Under the pieces are notes generated by a model. It did no database searches, was not told where the DNA came from, and saw nothing but the letters and a program-made list of their open reading frames with translations. A program made the translations under genes and the position numbers. Below, piece by piece: positions 12,311 to 25,634 of a DNA stretch of 64,000 nucleotides (within the stretch, counting starts at the first letter, position 1; each line of letters begins with the position of its first letter). The stretch spans positions 7,733,407-7,797,406 of the forward strand of contig CM039502.1 in assembly GCA_022432975.1 (NCBI GenBank), written 5' to 3'. Source of the DNA: Begonia masoniana. Lineage: Eukaryota; Streptophyta; Magnoliopsida; Cucurbitales; Begoniaceae.

Positions 12311-14872
12311 AATTGGGCGAGATTCAAACCAAAATAAATAATATCACACTAGTGAATTGAGTTTCTACTAAAAGTATTATAGTCAAAATTCAACTAGAAA
12401 CGTTACTGACAAGGACGTCGCGTCCTCAACTAGGGGGTGATTCTGGTGGTCATTAGACCTAATCCATAACAATAGAGTGCAAGATATTACAATAGCGGTG
12501 AGTAATTCCAAAATAAAATTCCGCTCTAGAATAGTACAACGTTTTTTCAAGTAAAACCTGACGACAATATCGTAACAGTGGGTTCAATTTTTATAAGTAT
12601 ACTCGCCATAATATACAATTGAAACAACACGCACAAACGAATCCCTAACGTATGAACTCGTAGTCAACCGCTAAGATGTCGTCATATTTTTTTAGTTTTT
12701 AAGCATGATAAAATTTAACAAGTTTATCAATTAGATGATTTAAGTGTGATTCAATAAGAATTATTTGCTATAAACGGGAGAGAACTAGAAAGGAGGGAGG
12801 GGGGTGGTTCGTATGAATGTATGTGGGGTCATTTATGAACATGGGTCGGTGTGGCCATGGCTCATGATTCATCACCAATCATTATCACCAGCTCTACTTC
12901 ATCAGACGATTCAAATTTTAGTTCCCACTTATTTGGTCCGGCCAATGCCCGGATTCTACCTGTCCTCCACAAATTAACTTCCTTCATTATTTATCGTGTA
13001 ATTAATAGCATTGGAATATAAGAAATCTAATTAATTAATTAATATAAGGTTTTTTTGCTCTTCTTTACATAATTCATGCATGATCTATTTTTTCAATAAT
13101 AAATTCACAATTAGTATTTAATTATTTTTAATTTTCTGAGAGAAAATAAATTATGTTTACTATTTTCCAAACAACACAAAAAATCAAAACAAACAATATT
13201 AAGTGAATATTCTAATATGACACTATAACGAGTAAATCACGTGACATTTGTTTGGTGATTTAATTATCATAACACTCAAAACAAACAATATTGTAATATG
13301 TAGTTGAGATCATGGAGTTACACGAATTCTTCCAAATAGTTGTGTTAGTCAACAATCCATTTATAGAGTTGACATTTTTCTGAGTGCTTCAACGGTTAAT
13401 CATATTTAATAATTTTATGTTTGTACAAATAGTGCTTAGTCTTAAAAGTAACTAATAATTAAAAACCATTAGTGTATATTGAGTTGCTCTTGTTCACGTA
13501 TGATTAATTTATGAAAACGTTATGCTAAATGTGATTGAAAGTGTTATTAAAACAAAGTATCGTGCTAGCTCCCCCACTGTCTACATTCTAGTGCCACTTA
13601 AAATTCATTTATTATGGACCAACTTTTTCGGGTGCTATCTTAATGTCTACACAAATTATTCACGTGCCAAATTGACTTTAATAAGTCATAATCTAGTGCT
13701 ATTCCCTAAATGATAATTATCACTCCCTACTTTTGCATCTAATCAAAGTCAATACCAAATTTTAGTCGTTATTTCTTTTTATCGAAGATTTAATCGATTG
13801 CTGATTCTTAAGAACATTACATGATTGTGACAAAAGTTTAAAATTAAAAGAATAATAATAACGTTACGTGTTGTTATAAGTTAATGATTTAAACAATTAG
13901 TCAATTATTATCGTACAATATGTAAACCATTGAATGATCAATTAAAAAAAAGTAATTATCAAAATGAATTATGAAATATGAGAGTATTTTCAATGGATAC
14001 TTTGAACTTTTAATTTTATCAATTGATAATAATTTGAGACGTTAACAATAAATATTTTACCATCAAAATATGTTAATTCTCCTACCTTTCTTTTCTCCTT
14101 CCATCCACTCAACAGACCCATTTTCTCATCACTTTCTGTCAACGATGATAGTGATTAATTGATTTTTCCGACGTTTGTTTAGAGGTTGATTTTGACAATT
14201 ACTACCTAAGTTTATAAAATAAGCTTTTTAAATCTTTACAAAGATTTTAATAAATGCCGATAACTTTGATAAATGTATTATTACACGTGTAGGGACACAT
14301 GTCATGATGGGAGGAGCTCGGATCCTTCCACATGTTACAGTCAGCTACGAGGAAGGTGTCGAATAGTGGTCAATGGCCACCCAGGCAGACCGAGGACGGT
14401 AAGTTCATCGAAAGGCTGCGATTTTCTGAGCTCTCCTTCGTTGATTCTCCCCCAAACCATGGGTGGGACCCGCTCCTACACAGAATTGAGACTGTTCGTG
14501 ATGCGTGGGTCTTTACCTACATCAACCAATATAACGAAGCTCGATGGCGTGGGGAGAGAGAGTTCGACGAACCTCTGTGAGGATTTTGTGAAGAACCCAA
14601 ATTCCAGACGTTTGGGTTTGGCTTACAGAGCAAGAGGGAGACGTAGATGGGAGTGAAAGAGCTTATTTTTCTCTGTTAATCTCTTCCGTCCATTTATATG
14701 CTCTTTCATTCTCCCTGTCTTTTTCCGCCTAACTAGCATGAGCCTGTTTTTCTTGTTGCATTGGTTTAATTGACCATCTGGGTTTTGCAATCGAGGTGCG
14801 GCTGAAATATTTGCGTGAGTTTGTGAGTGTTTTGTTGGGGTCGGTTGCTGATCTGGTTTTTGAAGAAGGGAA

Positions 14873-17800
14873 ATGGAGGACTCTCGGATTTTCCGGTGGA
14901 CCGTGGTTAGATCCCTTCTTGCGATTGTTCAGTGGTGGGGTTTCAATGTTACTGTGATTATTATGAACAAATGGATATTCCAGGTTTGATTATATCTCTC
15001 TACCCTTTCGTTGTTCACGATCATATGTACGGAGATTTTTCTCAACCGACCTTTTCTTCCAATTCACCCTTTTTGCTTTCCTATTTAGGCGTGATTGTTC
15101 CTCTTAGTCGTTTACTTTTTCTTGGCAAGAAACTCTCTGATTTTCTCTTTTTTGCTGAGATTTTAATCTTGTTTCCTTGTTCGTATGATGATCAAATGGA
15201 TCTAGTTTAAATTTAGCCGCAGAAGCTTTTATCCTGATATGCTCTGAAAATTATGTATTAAGAAGGCTGCGTAATTGGAGGTTTTTCTTAGATACACTTC
15301 TTGATGCTTAGTGTTGATGCATTTTTGCCTTTCTAGTTCCTAGCTTGTGACGAGTCCATATAATTGTTTTGGTCTCCTTCTCAACCTATTCATTGGATTA
15401 TTCTGTAGAATTATTTTAGTTCCTTAGCTAAACAAGATAACCAATTTATAAATTTGGATGGAATTGCAGATGGTCAGCAATGGTTTTTTTGCTTTTCTTT
15501 GGAAACACTTAAATTCTACGATTCATTTGTCATTAATTCATCTTGTCTTATTAGGTCACTTAGGTTATTGGTGCAGATTCTTGTGGTTGGATTAGGCCAA
15601 CAGTGGAACTCTTCCCTTTGGACGTAAAACTCCTGATAGAATTGAATATCATTTTGTCTATTTCTCCAACCTTCTAATAATTTACTTCTTTATTGGGGAT
15701 CCAAAACTTTCTCTAATAATACTTAATTTTGGCTAATGAACGTGATTTGGGTTTTTATTTGCATTAAAACCTAAGTAAACAATAGGAAAAATATATGGTG
15801 TCTACATACGATATCTGAACTCTTAATTCACTGGGATATTAAAGATTGAATAACTTTTGAATGTTAAGGCCCTACACATTTTACATGGAAAATTTCATTA
15901 TTTTTTAAGTTCTCTGCTAGTTTCTGTGATGAAGTTATGATTGGTGCCTTTGGAAATCTTGTTCTTACATGCTAGCTTAAGCCTGGTAAATGGTCAAGTT
16001 ACTTTCAAATCTCATTATCTATGTATTTGAATGGATATTGATTCTCGTGTCGGTCTTTATTGTCCGATGTAGATTATGTATATTCTTGATAACAGGCAAA
16101 GATTTAAGTAGCCACCCCAATTTTTACATCGAAGATGTCTTAATGGACTTGAATTTGTAGTCTTTGATGAGGTCTGGATTATGACTTTTCATTAATTTGC
16201 TGTTTAAGTCTTGTATACTGCTGGGTGAAATATCAAAAACATACTAATAATTTATCTTCATTTTCCTCTGTTTGATTGGAATACTGCATGTTAAAATCTA
16301 CAGACTCTTTCTGTGTTACTTAAATTTTATTAACATGTTTTTTCCTTGAGTCTAATTTCTTTTATTTCTCATCCAGAAATTGAATTTCAAATTTCCTCTA
16401 TCAGTATCATGTATTCATTTCATCTGTTCGTCCATTGGAGCTTACTTAGTAATTAAAGTGCTGAAGCTGAAACCTCTAATATCTGTTGAACCCGAAGATC
16501 GATGGAGAAGGATATTCCCCATGTCGTTTGTCTTTTGTATCAATATAGTGTTGGGGAATGTGAGTCTACGTTATATTCCAGTCTCCTTTATGCAGACGAT
16601 AAAGTCGTTCACTCCTGCAACTACAGGTCTGCTCTGATCATAAGTTTTTATTGCATAAAACACAATATCCACCGACTGCTATATGATTTTCAAATATCGG
16701 TTACTTTGCAATCAAGAATTGAATCTTGGTTTTTGTTAATGAGAATTCGCAATAGTTTATATTGACATTATAGGGAAATTATCCGACTGATTATATCAGG
16801 AATCAATCCTTGATAATATTCTCTACTATAGTTAGGGGAGAATAACTACATATTACGAGACAAATATTGCACTATAAGAAGAAGTCATATCATGGAAATT
16901 GAATTTTGAAGTCTACAAGAAATTTTCCAACACTTAATCTAATCTCGATTTATCAAACAGTTGTTTTACAGTGGTTAGTTTGGACAAAACACTTTGACTG
17001 GAGAATTTGGGCTTCTTTGGTACCCATTGTTGGAGGAATTCTTCTCACTTCCGTCACGGAGCTTAGCTTCAATATGTTTGGGTTTTGTGCTGCCTTATTT
17101 GGGTGTTTGGCCACTTCGACAAAGACAATCCTTGCCGAGTCTCTATTGCATGGATACAAGTTTGACAGGTGGTGTCTTTGTTCTTTAATACTATACACTC
17201 CTTTAATGAATCCTTTTGCTTCTCTCACTCACTATGCACTTTATATTCTCCTCGTTGTTCTTTCCTGTATGTTTTTGGTCATTGAAATGTGAGATTTAAG
17301 CCTCTAAAATTGCATTTATGAACGTTCAAAGTAAACAATGAAAAAGATACAGTTTTTATCACAGATAGAGTTGCCGGTTAGATTTTAAATATAGGACCAT
17401 TTATATTGATAGAGTAGCTAGTTATTGAATATCTCTCCCCGACTTCCATAGTTCGAACAATGTATGATTTGAACACCTGTGACGTAGTCTTGTCCATACT
17501 AATTCTAAATTTATCAAATCTGATCATATCTGCGTTTACGGTTTGTATATTTCAGAAACTATGGCATGTTACATAAACAACTAGCTAACGATCAGTACTT
17601 AGAAACTGCAAGCACGGAAAGTATAATGCAAAGATAAATCAAGTAAATGGAATAATTTTTTTCAGAAATTCGACACCGGTTGCCTATATTTTATCATATT
17701 TCTGAGTTTTGTCCAACTTAGATCTTGGAAATTAAGGATTTCGTGAGGGAGTTATATTATTGTCACATTTTGAGACTTATGCTAGAGCAAGTCCCATGAT

Positions 17801-18940
17801 TGTATGGCCTTATCTAACAAAGTTAAGTTTAAGATTAAGAAGTGGGCTTTTTCTTCCAAATACTCAAGACTTGTATCTTTTACATAATTCTTTCCTAATG
17901 TAAGAAATGACATCTTCTTGATTGTGTCCTTTCTTTAAAGTAAAGAATTTCTTACCTCCATTTTTGTAAACATTCCATACAAAAATAGAGTCCCATCATC
18001 TATCTGTAATCTCTCAAAGTTACTGATCTTACGTGTGGTTTCATTACTACAGCATAAATACTGTGTACTACATGGCACCATTTGCAACACTTATCTTGGC
18101 AGTCCCTGCAATGCTACTTGAAGGTAACGGAGTATTGGAATGGCTTCACTCTGACCAGTCGACTTTCACCGCCCTTTTCATCATTTTCAGCTCTGGGGTG
18201 ATGGCTTTTTGTCTTAACTTCTCCATATTTTACGTGATTCATTCTACGACAGCAGTGACATTTAATGTTGCTGGAAATCTTAAGGTAAGGTCAATTAAGC
18301 GAAACAAAGAACTTGGGAAATTTGGTATCTTATATTAGTGTAGAATATATCTTCCTTGCTGCTGCAAATTTTATTTTATGAAGCTTAAACACATTTATTT
18401 TAAAATATCAATTATGTCTAAAGTCATGTTCATCAGCCAGCCTTGTCGGGCCATGTAGACCTGGCTCGAGTCTGACAGACCTTGAGGGGGACCAAGGCCC
18501 CGGGCTTACCCTCAAATGGGTGGTCCGAGGTCATGCAGACCCTTAGGTTGGCCTGATTTTTTTACTCAAATTGAGCATTGCCGCAAAAAAACAAATGTCC
18601 TGCCTGCGCTTGGAAACAAGGTCCGGGTCGGCTGATGACTCTTTATGTTATTAGTTTGTAATGAATAAAATTTATTTTCGTCATGTTAATTGTTTTCTTA
18701 ATTGTACAGGTAGCAGTGGCAGTTCTTGTTTCTTGGATGATATTCAAAAATCCAATTTCGGGCTTAAATGCTATCGGGTGTGGAATCACGCTCGTGGGGT
18801 GTACGTTTTACGGATACGTCAGGCACATGCTTTCTCAACAACCACCAGGAACTCCACGAACACCTCGAACTCCTCGTACTCCCCGAAATCGGACCGAACT
18901 GCTTCCTCTTGTCTCGGATAAATTAGATGATAAAGTCTAG
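14873..18940 (+). CDS. Nucleotide-sugar transporter, UDP-galactose transporter 1 / GONST5 type
   Basis: Exons 14873-14983, 16377-16626, 16961-17168, 18053-18284 and 18710-18940, all GT-AG and in phase, encode 343 residues, the usual length for this group of the drug/metabolite transporter superfamily (NST-KT family). These multi-pass proteins exchange nucleotide sugars across the Golgi membrane for wall polysaccharide and glycoprotein synthesis. Seen in the product: an N-terminal WWGFNVTVIIMNKWIFQ helix, the conserved EDRWRRIFPMSFVFCINIV and FDWRIWASLVPIVGGILL segments, and a near-invariant FSIFYVIHSTTAVTFNVAG segment. The C-terminus has four TPR tripeptides and ends LPLVSDKLDDKV with no dilysine retrieval signal. 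It closely resembles Arabidopsis At1g77610 and At1g21870 as I remember them; the substrate (UDP-galactose or another) is inferred. Confidence 0.95.
18430..18638. mobile_element. Short GC-rich element with inverted ends, in intron 4
   Basis: A 209-bp GC-rich block in an otherwise AT-rich intron of the transporter. It begins tcatcagccagcc, and its end reverse-complements to tcatcagccgacc, so the termini form an imperfect inverted repeat of about 13 bases. No clear target-site duplication was found. The string ggctgatgact at its right end recurs in the tandem repeat at 31030-31223. A small non-autonomous DNA element is the best guess. Confidence 0.5.
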
Positions 18941-19409
18941 ATCTTAGTTGATTTTCACATCGAGCTTCTTTAGTAGGTTATATGAAAAGAAAGTGTTGGA
19001 AGTGTGAAATCTGATATAGATAGATAGAGAGAAGTAACCTAGTTTCTTGCATTAGATGCCTGAAAATCAGACAATTCCTCTGTTTTTCCCCCCTCCACTC
19101 CCTGAAAACTTTGAACTCTTCTCACATACATTTTATCAGTAGATTAGGTCAATATGATATATTGTTTTTATTTTATTTTTATATCATTTTCCAGTTATAT
19201 GATTCTAAAAACTACTTTTATATGCCAATTTTGAAGAGTTGTTTGCTTGATCGTCTTTTAATTGATACATGTGATGAGATTAGGACGGAAAATTATTCGA
19301 AATTTTCCTCTAAAACCAAGTGAAAATAAAGATAAAATGCAGGCTGATACTAAAAGCTTATATTATTCACATTTATATATTTGTTGAAGATTGTTGAATA
19401 GAGACAGAT
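18941..19409. other. Spacer between convergent genes
   Basis: The 3' flanks of the transporter (plus) and of the USP gene (minus), which face each other. I see no further gene. Confidence 0.7.
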
Positions 19410-20509
19410 TCAAGCCAAGAGCCAGAAGTTCTTCTGGCATCTGGTGTTGATCAGATAATCTCCCATGGCTTTGCTCTGCTTTCTCACTCCTATTGTCCAG
19501 CACTCTGCGCTGTTTATGCATTTCTCTACCAATTCATCCTCTCTGCTTTTAATTCCCCAAAAGCTTTCAAAACAAAGAAAATAAAGCCCAGAAATTACTG
19601 AAACAGATTGGTTTATATTATATTATGTTCAGGTTTGATGATTATACTCACCAGCCCAAGAGTGGAGATGGCGCTTTCTGCCCGAGAACCAACACAGAGA
19701 CTTCCAGCTTCTTCACTTGGCTCAGCACAGTCGCCAGTTTTGGCCCTCGTATCACTATTCCTTCAACCTCCACCTGCATTATTCAGCTCCCAGATCAGGA
19801 TTCTGCATGAAGCTGTTCTCCTCCATCTTTTACCGGAAGAAAAACATTGAACCAAAATGTTATATAGACACTTGTAAAAAAGGTCAGTGATGACCGATAC
19901 TCTTAAGCGGTTTTTTGGAGCAGAATGATCCGTGATAAGCAAAACAACCACATCGCGCGATAGCAATTTTAAGTCACCAAGTTATCTTAATGCACGATTT
20001 CGGGCATACACTCAATTTCGTATTCGCTTTTAACACAGATCTACTAGTTTTCGAAGTCAAGTGGGATATCAAGTGTGCAGGATCAAAGTGAATCAAAGTA
20101 ATCACGGCGTGTTAAAATGACCATTACAAGCAAAAACATAGCGAAAAAATTGAAGTCAGTGAAAAATGTGTTGAAGAAAGCAGATTCACAGTATGGTAAA
20201 AGAACAAACAAACAAGCATACCCCGGGCTTAGAGGATCTGCAGAGGGAACCAAGAGAGCGGACAAGATCATAAGAACAGGAAGCAGAAGAAGAAGAAGGT
20301 TTCTGAGAGGAATTTGCAGAAAGAGGGATAATTTGAAGAAGAGTGAGAAGATCACCCTTATTAACAACATTTGTGAGCGCCCACATCATTGCATGTGTAG
20401 ACTGTGAAGTATGATCCACCACCACCATCGCTCTCTTCTTCCCTACCATTCCACCATTTTCACCATACCTCTTCTCCCCTTCCATTCTCTTCCCCCTTCC
20501 CTCCCTCAT
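19410..20509 (-). CDS. Universal stress protein (USP) domain protein, three exons
   Basis: Exons on the minus strand are 20509-20222, 19773-19652 and 19563-19410 (GT-AG, phases 0 and 2), giving 187 residues. The product is a plant USP-like protein with the adenine nucleotide alpha-hydrolase fold. Seen are KKRAMVVVDHTSQSTHAMMW for the first strand and helix, GPKLATVLSQVKKLEVSVL in exon 2, and CINSAECWTIGVRKQSKAMG plus the ending KNFWLLA in exon 3. No G-X2-G-X9-G ATP-binding signature is visible, as is usual in this plant subgroup. The ATG at 20509 is the first in this frame that follows ordinary leader sequence. The borders of exon 3 were chosen because they join the open frame and family-like residues. 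The role in stress is inferred from the family only. Confidence 0.85.
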
Positions 20510-21349
20510 CGCACTCACCTGTCTCAAAAAACCCAAGCTAGACTGCAATCTATCGCATGGGTCTTTCGCGAGAGAGTGATGGAGTTGGCGATCCTGGAAG
20601 AGGTAATTATAGAGAACGAACAGAGAAAATGAATGTTTTCTTTTTTGCAGAGATTAAAGTGGCACGGGAATGACAGGGGAATCATGGGCTTTACACAACA
20701 AAGATCAGAGATGTGAAGAAAAACCATTACTGCTGGTTCTTTTAATCATGAAAGCTGGTATGGTTCCCTCTTCCCTGTATATAATAAAATCTCTTTCTTC
20801 TTTTCTGGGAAGTTTCTTACTTTCCTTTTTTAAAGCTGGAACTCTGTTTTCCAACCAGACACAGATCAAGGAATTGTACAGGGAGAAACTATAATATTCA
20901 TCTTCCTTAACATGGATTAGACCCTTGTTCTGTGTTCTTGTTCCTCATATAACTTTTTTAGATAATCTGTTGAAAATTAAATATAAATATCTCTTTAAAC
21001 TCTTTGTAGTTTTACCTTTACTTTTAAATAGTCATTCCGTCTATTTATGTAACAAGATTAATGTCAAGTGACATTATTTTATCCAACTCAATCGTCCACG
21101 TCAGGAAATAATTAATTTTAGTTTGGTTTAAAATTTCAAACCGGTCGGTTTTTTCCTTCTTTACTCCATGTCCTCTCCTCTTCGTTCATCGTGTGCTCTG
21201 TTAAATTACAATAGTGCTTAGAGAATAGGAGGTTCAATCCAGACCCGCGGCGGAGAGCACAACCAACAAGCAGACCATGTTTTTCAGGTTGTCTTCTCGA
21301 ATAGATTCTTGGTTTTCAAAATGTTTTTTTTTTTAAGGTTGCAGAGCAA
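20510..21349. other. USP 5' flank and spacer
   Basis: Upstream of the USP gene. The sequence at about 20778-20784 reads TTATATA on the minus strand and could be a TATA box, although it is about 270 bases from the ATG. The rest is AT-rich with no gene. From about 21240 a GC-richer stretch may be the remnant of the first exon of the pectate lyase pseudogene that follows. Confidence 0.45.
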
Positions 21350-21449
21350 CTGTGGGTACGAACATCACAGGAAAAACAAGGGTCCAATGAAGGCCCCATT
21401 GATAGGTGCGGGAAGTGCGACCCAAACTGGGCCAATAACACGAAGAAGC

Positions 21450-21694
21450 TATTAGCTGTATTAGCTTATTCTCACTGTTTATAGTTAGTTTAGTCATAGT
21501 TAGCATGTAATTGTAGTTAGTGTACTGTCATGTCATCATTGTTTTTTCTTCAGTTTTGATGTATACATGTAAGAACACACAGATATGAAAAAGACAACCT
21601 GTCACTTTTTTTTTTTTTCCTTCTCTCTCTCTCTCTTATCTGTTTCTTCTTTTATTTGTTCCTGTTATAGAAACAGAAGCTTCATCCTTCATCA
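21450..21694 (+). repeat. 5' LTR of copia element 1
   Basis: Starts TATTAGCTG and ends CTTCATCA directly before the primer-binding site; 245 bases. The first base pair is TA rather than the canonical TG. It contains a T tract and a CT-rich tract missing from the 3' LTR. Confidence 0.92.
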
Positions 21695-21706
21695 TGGTAT
21701 CAGAGC
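21695..21706 (+). other. Primer-binding site of copia element 1
   Basis: TGGTATCAGAGC, the usual initiator-Met tRNA primer site of plant copia elements, immediately after the 5' LTR. Confidence 0.93.
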
Positions 21707-21712
21707 CGAGAT

Positions 21713-22246
21713 ATGGCATCTTCAAACTCAACTATACTTTTCTCTGCCTTCTTAGCAAGGATTATGGATTTGAGGAGTCAACTTCATTCCCTGTCCAAAG
21801 ACAAACTCTCGGTGTCTAGCTACATCCAGAAGCTCACTGCAATCTGTAACACCCTTGCGCCCATCGGCAAACCTGTTTCGGGACAAATCATTTATTTTCT
21901 CCATAGTTTGGGCAGTGACTACAATTTCTTCGTCACGTCGATTACCAACCGTGCCGATCAGTCTCCTATGGAAGAAATCCAGAACCTTATTCAGAGCTTT
22001 GATTTTCGGTTGGAAAGAAAACCTCTGTTGTCTCCCTCCCGCTGCCTCACCAGATACAGGCAAACATTGCCGCTCTGCGCCCTCTCCGTCCGTCGTGGAG
22101 CCCTCGGTCGAACAGTCATTTTCGCCCTAATCTTCAGGCCAGTTATTACCCGCACGGACCTGGGCTGCTATCTCAACCCAGCCAAATCTCTTGGCGTTCT
22201 CCCTGGCCGCCTCAGCATAAACGACCTCGCTGCGAAATTTGCATGA
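21713..22246 (+). pseudogene. gag remnant of copia element 1
   Basis: The open frame starts at an ATG 18 bases after the primer-binding site start and covers the UBN2-type gag block (for example LSVSSYIQKLTAICNTLAPI and PMEEIQNLIQSFDFRLE). The N-terminal part of a normal gag is missing, so this copy has an internal deletion. After about 22030 the frame no longer matches gag and the reading has shifted. Confidence 0.8.
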
Positions 22247-22689
22247 AACTCGGGACATGTGGCGCTGAACTACTACAACAAGACGAATCCGGCCTATCGG
22301 ACTTCTTCCCCTCCAGCCCATCTTGCCCATCTTGCCTAAGCCTACTGTACCAGCCTTACCAATGACCCGATCCACCATCCATCTCATTCAAACCCACTTC
22401 TCTATCCTACCCCTCCAATCCATACCCAAACTTCTCGTACCAATTTCCTACCTGACTCCCTCCCTGTACCTTCAGCAAACTTTGACGGCCTTCTTTCGAC
22501 GTCGTTCTCCTCTGCTCCGGCAGCTTCATGGATCCTCGACTCCGGCGCAACTTATCATTTCAGCCCGCACTCGGCCAACCTAAATCAGTTTCACACTCTC
22601 CCCGGCCCTTCGCATGTTGCCACCGCCGAAGGTACTCTACTTCCCCTTTTTCATTCTGGTTCTTCTGTTATTCCGGCTCTCGGTCGTCT

Positions 22690-23390
22690 CCTTCAATTAC
22701 ACAATGTTTATCACACTCCACACCTTTCTCATAAACTGTTGAGTGTCTCCAAATTGTGTCAAGACAACTCTGTATTTGTTGAATTTCATCTAACATGTTT
22801 TTTTTTTTTTTGTCAAGGATCAGAATACTCACCGAACGCTGCTTCGGGGTTCTCTCAGTAATGACCTTTACCACCTTCCGTCGACTAGTGAGGCTCTGTC
22901 ACTTGCTGCTCGTCTAAATGTCTCTGCCTCTGTTCAAGAAAATTTTTGGCATCTGCATCTGGGTCATCCCTCAATGCATGTTCTGCAGCAAGTTCTCAAA
23001 GCTTGTAATCTTAATTATAAACCCGTTTTGCATCAAACTTGTATTTCTTGTGAAATGAGCAAGACTAATCGTTTGCCATTTCAACTTTCTCAATCTCATT
23101 CTCAATTTTCTTTTAATATTGTACATACCGATGTTTGGCGTCCGTCTCCGATAAATTCTATTACTGAAGCACGATATTTTGTTTTATTTGTTAATGATTG
23201 TACTCGATTTACCTGACTCTTCCCTTTAAAATTAAAGAGTGACGTTTACAATACTTTTGTCCATTTCCATAAATTTGTTCACACTTAGTTCGGTGTTCAA
23301 ATCAAAATCATCCAATCGGACTGAGGTGGCGAATTTCAATCTCTCGCTCCTATATTTAAATCCCTTGGCATTCAACAATGAGTTTTATGC
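22690..23390 (+). pseudogene. Integrase-region remnant of copia element 1
   Basis: Segments in different frames match the GAG-pre-integrase zinc block (FWHLHLGHPS, then CISCEMSKTNRLPF) and the integrase core start (NIVHTDVWRPSPINS). Frame changes at a T tract near 22800 and several stops break it. Confidence 0.8.
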
Positions 23391-24129
23391 CCATATACCT
23401 CAAATCAAAATGGTCGTGTCGAAAGGAAAAATCATCACATTGTTGAAACTGGTCTTGCTCTATTTTTTTATTCTTTAGTCCCTCAACATTTTTGAACCTA
23501 TGCGTTTCTCACAGCTACCAACTTAATCAACTTACTCCCTACTCTCGTACTAAATCACAAGTCTCCTTTTGAATGCTTGTTCTACAAAGCTCTAGATTAC
23601 TCTTTTCTTCGCGTTTTTGGCTGCCTTTGTTTCCCCTGCCTTCGTCTATTCAATCAATACAAATTACAGTCTCGGTCTCTTCTGTGTGTCTTCTTATGGC
23701 CCAGCTCTCATCATAAAGGGTATCTCTGTCTCGATCCTAACTCACACAAAATTTAAACCTCTCGTCATGTTACGTTTGTGGAGTCTAATTTCCCGTTCTC
23801 GTCCATCAACAAACCCATCTCTCACTCCTCACCTTTCTCTTTGTCCATCTCTTCCATTCATTCCTCATCTACCTCTACACATCAACCTATTTTACCATCC
23901 ACACTACCTCTCATTCCTCTCTGCCCTCCAACCCCAATCAATCCCATTGGCTCCCCGTTATCTACTCTTGCCTTATCCTCTCCTACCCTGTCTGAACACA
24001 TGCCTCCCCAAGACTCCTTACCACCCCCTCACAATACCCATCCCATGACAATCAGGGCCAAAGTCGATGTATTTAAGTCAAAAGTCTTTCTCCTTAATTT
24101 GTCCTTGAGCCAAAAACATTCAACCAAGT

Positions 24130-25600
24130 CGCAAAATGCCCAATTGGCTCATCGCCATGCAAGAAGAAATATCCACCCTCAAAGAAATCAACACTTGGTC
24201 GTTAGTTCACCTCCTGAGAGGTGCAAAACTTATAGGGTGCAGATCTTCAAGACTAAGCAAAATCCAGATGACACTATCTCTAGATATAAAGCTTGTCTCA
24301 TTGCCAAAGGCTATGACCAAACAGAGGGTATTGATTATGATGAGACTTTCAGCCCAGTGATCAAACTGACTTCAGTTCGAACAGTACTCTCTTTAGCCAT
24401 CTCATCTCACTGGATTATCCGACAACTAGATATCACCAATGCATTCTTGCACGACGATCTGAATGAGACTGTGTACATACGACAGCCTCCCAATTTTAGA
24501 TCCATTTTCTCCCTCGGTTGTATGCCTTTCACATAAGTCTCTCTACGGTCTCAAACAATTTCCTAGAGCTCAATGCACTCGGTTATATACCACATTAATC
24601 AATTAGGGTTTCTCAGCTTCGAAGTTTGACTCATCTCTATTTGTATGTCGCACTCGATCGTCCATCATTATTATGCTTGTATATGTAGACGACATTATAT
24701 TGACAGGTGATTTCGCTGCACTGTTAGATCAGCTTTTGAAGTATCTACCTTCATAATTTAAAGTCCGAGACCTTGGAACACTATTATACTTTTTGAGCAT
24801 TTCGGTCACTCGAACTTCTACGGGTATGAGCTTCTCTCAATCACGATATATATCTGATCTAATTCACAGGGCTAACATGGATTCGTGTAAGCCGGTCCCA
24901 ACTCCGATGGTGGCCGGACCTATATTATCCTTACATTCAGGGACACCTCTACGTGATGGATTTTTGTATCGTAGTATAGTTGGCGGACTTCAATATTTCT
25001 GTCTTACACGACCCAATATTGCGTTTGCGGTAAACAAGATCTCCCAATTTATGCATGCACAGATGCTCACTAGCAAGCGGTCAAGAGAATTCTGCGATAC
25101 CTTAAAGGTACGAAGTCTCTCGGTATTTTGTTCACACCCTCTGCTTCTTATAATCTCACATGCTTTACGGATGCGGACTGGGCATCATGCCCAGATGATC
25201 GTAAGAGCATTAGTGTCTTCTGTATCTTTCTAGGCACCAATCTTATCTCTTGGACCTCCACTAAACAGAAAGTTGTCTCTCACTCCTCTACGGAATCAGA
25301 ATATCATAGCATTGCCAATGGTGCGGCTGAAGTTCTCTGGCTACAGTCACTGCTAAAGGAATTAGGTTTTATCTCTCCTACGGTACCTCTCATCCTTTGT
25401 GACAAATTAGTGTAACATATCTTGCTTCAAATCCAGTATTACACTCAAAATCCAAGGATGTGGAGATTGATTTTCATTTCGTTTGGAACAAAGTGCTTCA
25501 AAAACAGTTATTGGTGAAATTTACTCCTTCGGAAAACAAACTGGCTGACGCTCTCACTAAACCTCTTCCACCCACTACTTTCTCTATATTCTTATCCAAG
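24130..25600 (+). pseudogene. RT and RNase H remnant of copia element 1
   Basis: Reverse transcriptase blocks include YDETFSPVIKLTSVRTVLS and LDITNAFLHDDLNETVYI. A YVDDIILTG catalytic box is intact near 24680. RNase H blocks include CFTDADWASCPDDRKS and VVSHSSTESEYHSIANGAAE. The frame breaks several times, so no full polyprotein is encoded. Confidence 0.88.
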
Positions 25601-25634
25601 GTATTCAACCTACGGCCTTGATATTGAGGGAGGA

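Larger units (their letters stand above)
10877..14872. other. Intergenic spacer with dispersed repeats
   Basis: About 4 kb of AT-rich sequence between two divergently transcribed genes. It holds two copies of a dispersed repeat (listed separately) and scattered TTAATTAA-type tracts. From about 14290 it turns GC-richer, which fits the promoter and 5' leader of the transporter gene. That part includes gtgggaccc at 14463, a sequence like class II TCP sites. The open frame at 14273-14656 in this GC-rich stretch has no recognisable domain. Confidence 0.55.

Noticed and set aside
14273..14656. 127-codon open frame upstream of the transporter
   Set aside because: Lies in the GC-rich promoter and leader; a second overlapping frame is also open there, and neither shows a domain.
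20510..20548. Upstream extension of the USP reading frame to 20548
   Set aside because: The extension would begin at a TTG codon; the first ATG in this frame is at 20509.
23617..24048. Open frame rich in Pro, Leu and Ser inside copia element 1
   Set aside because: It lies in the linker between integrase and RT of a degenerate element; composition is unlike a real protein.
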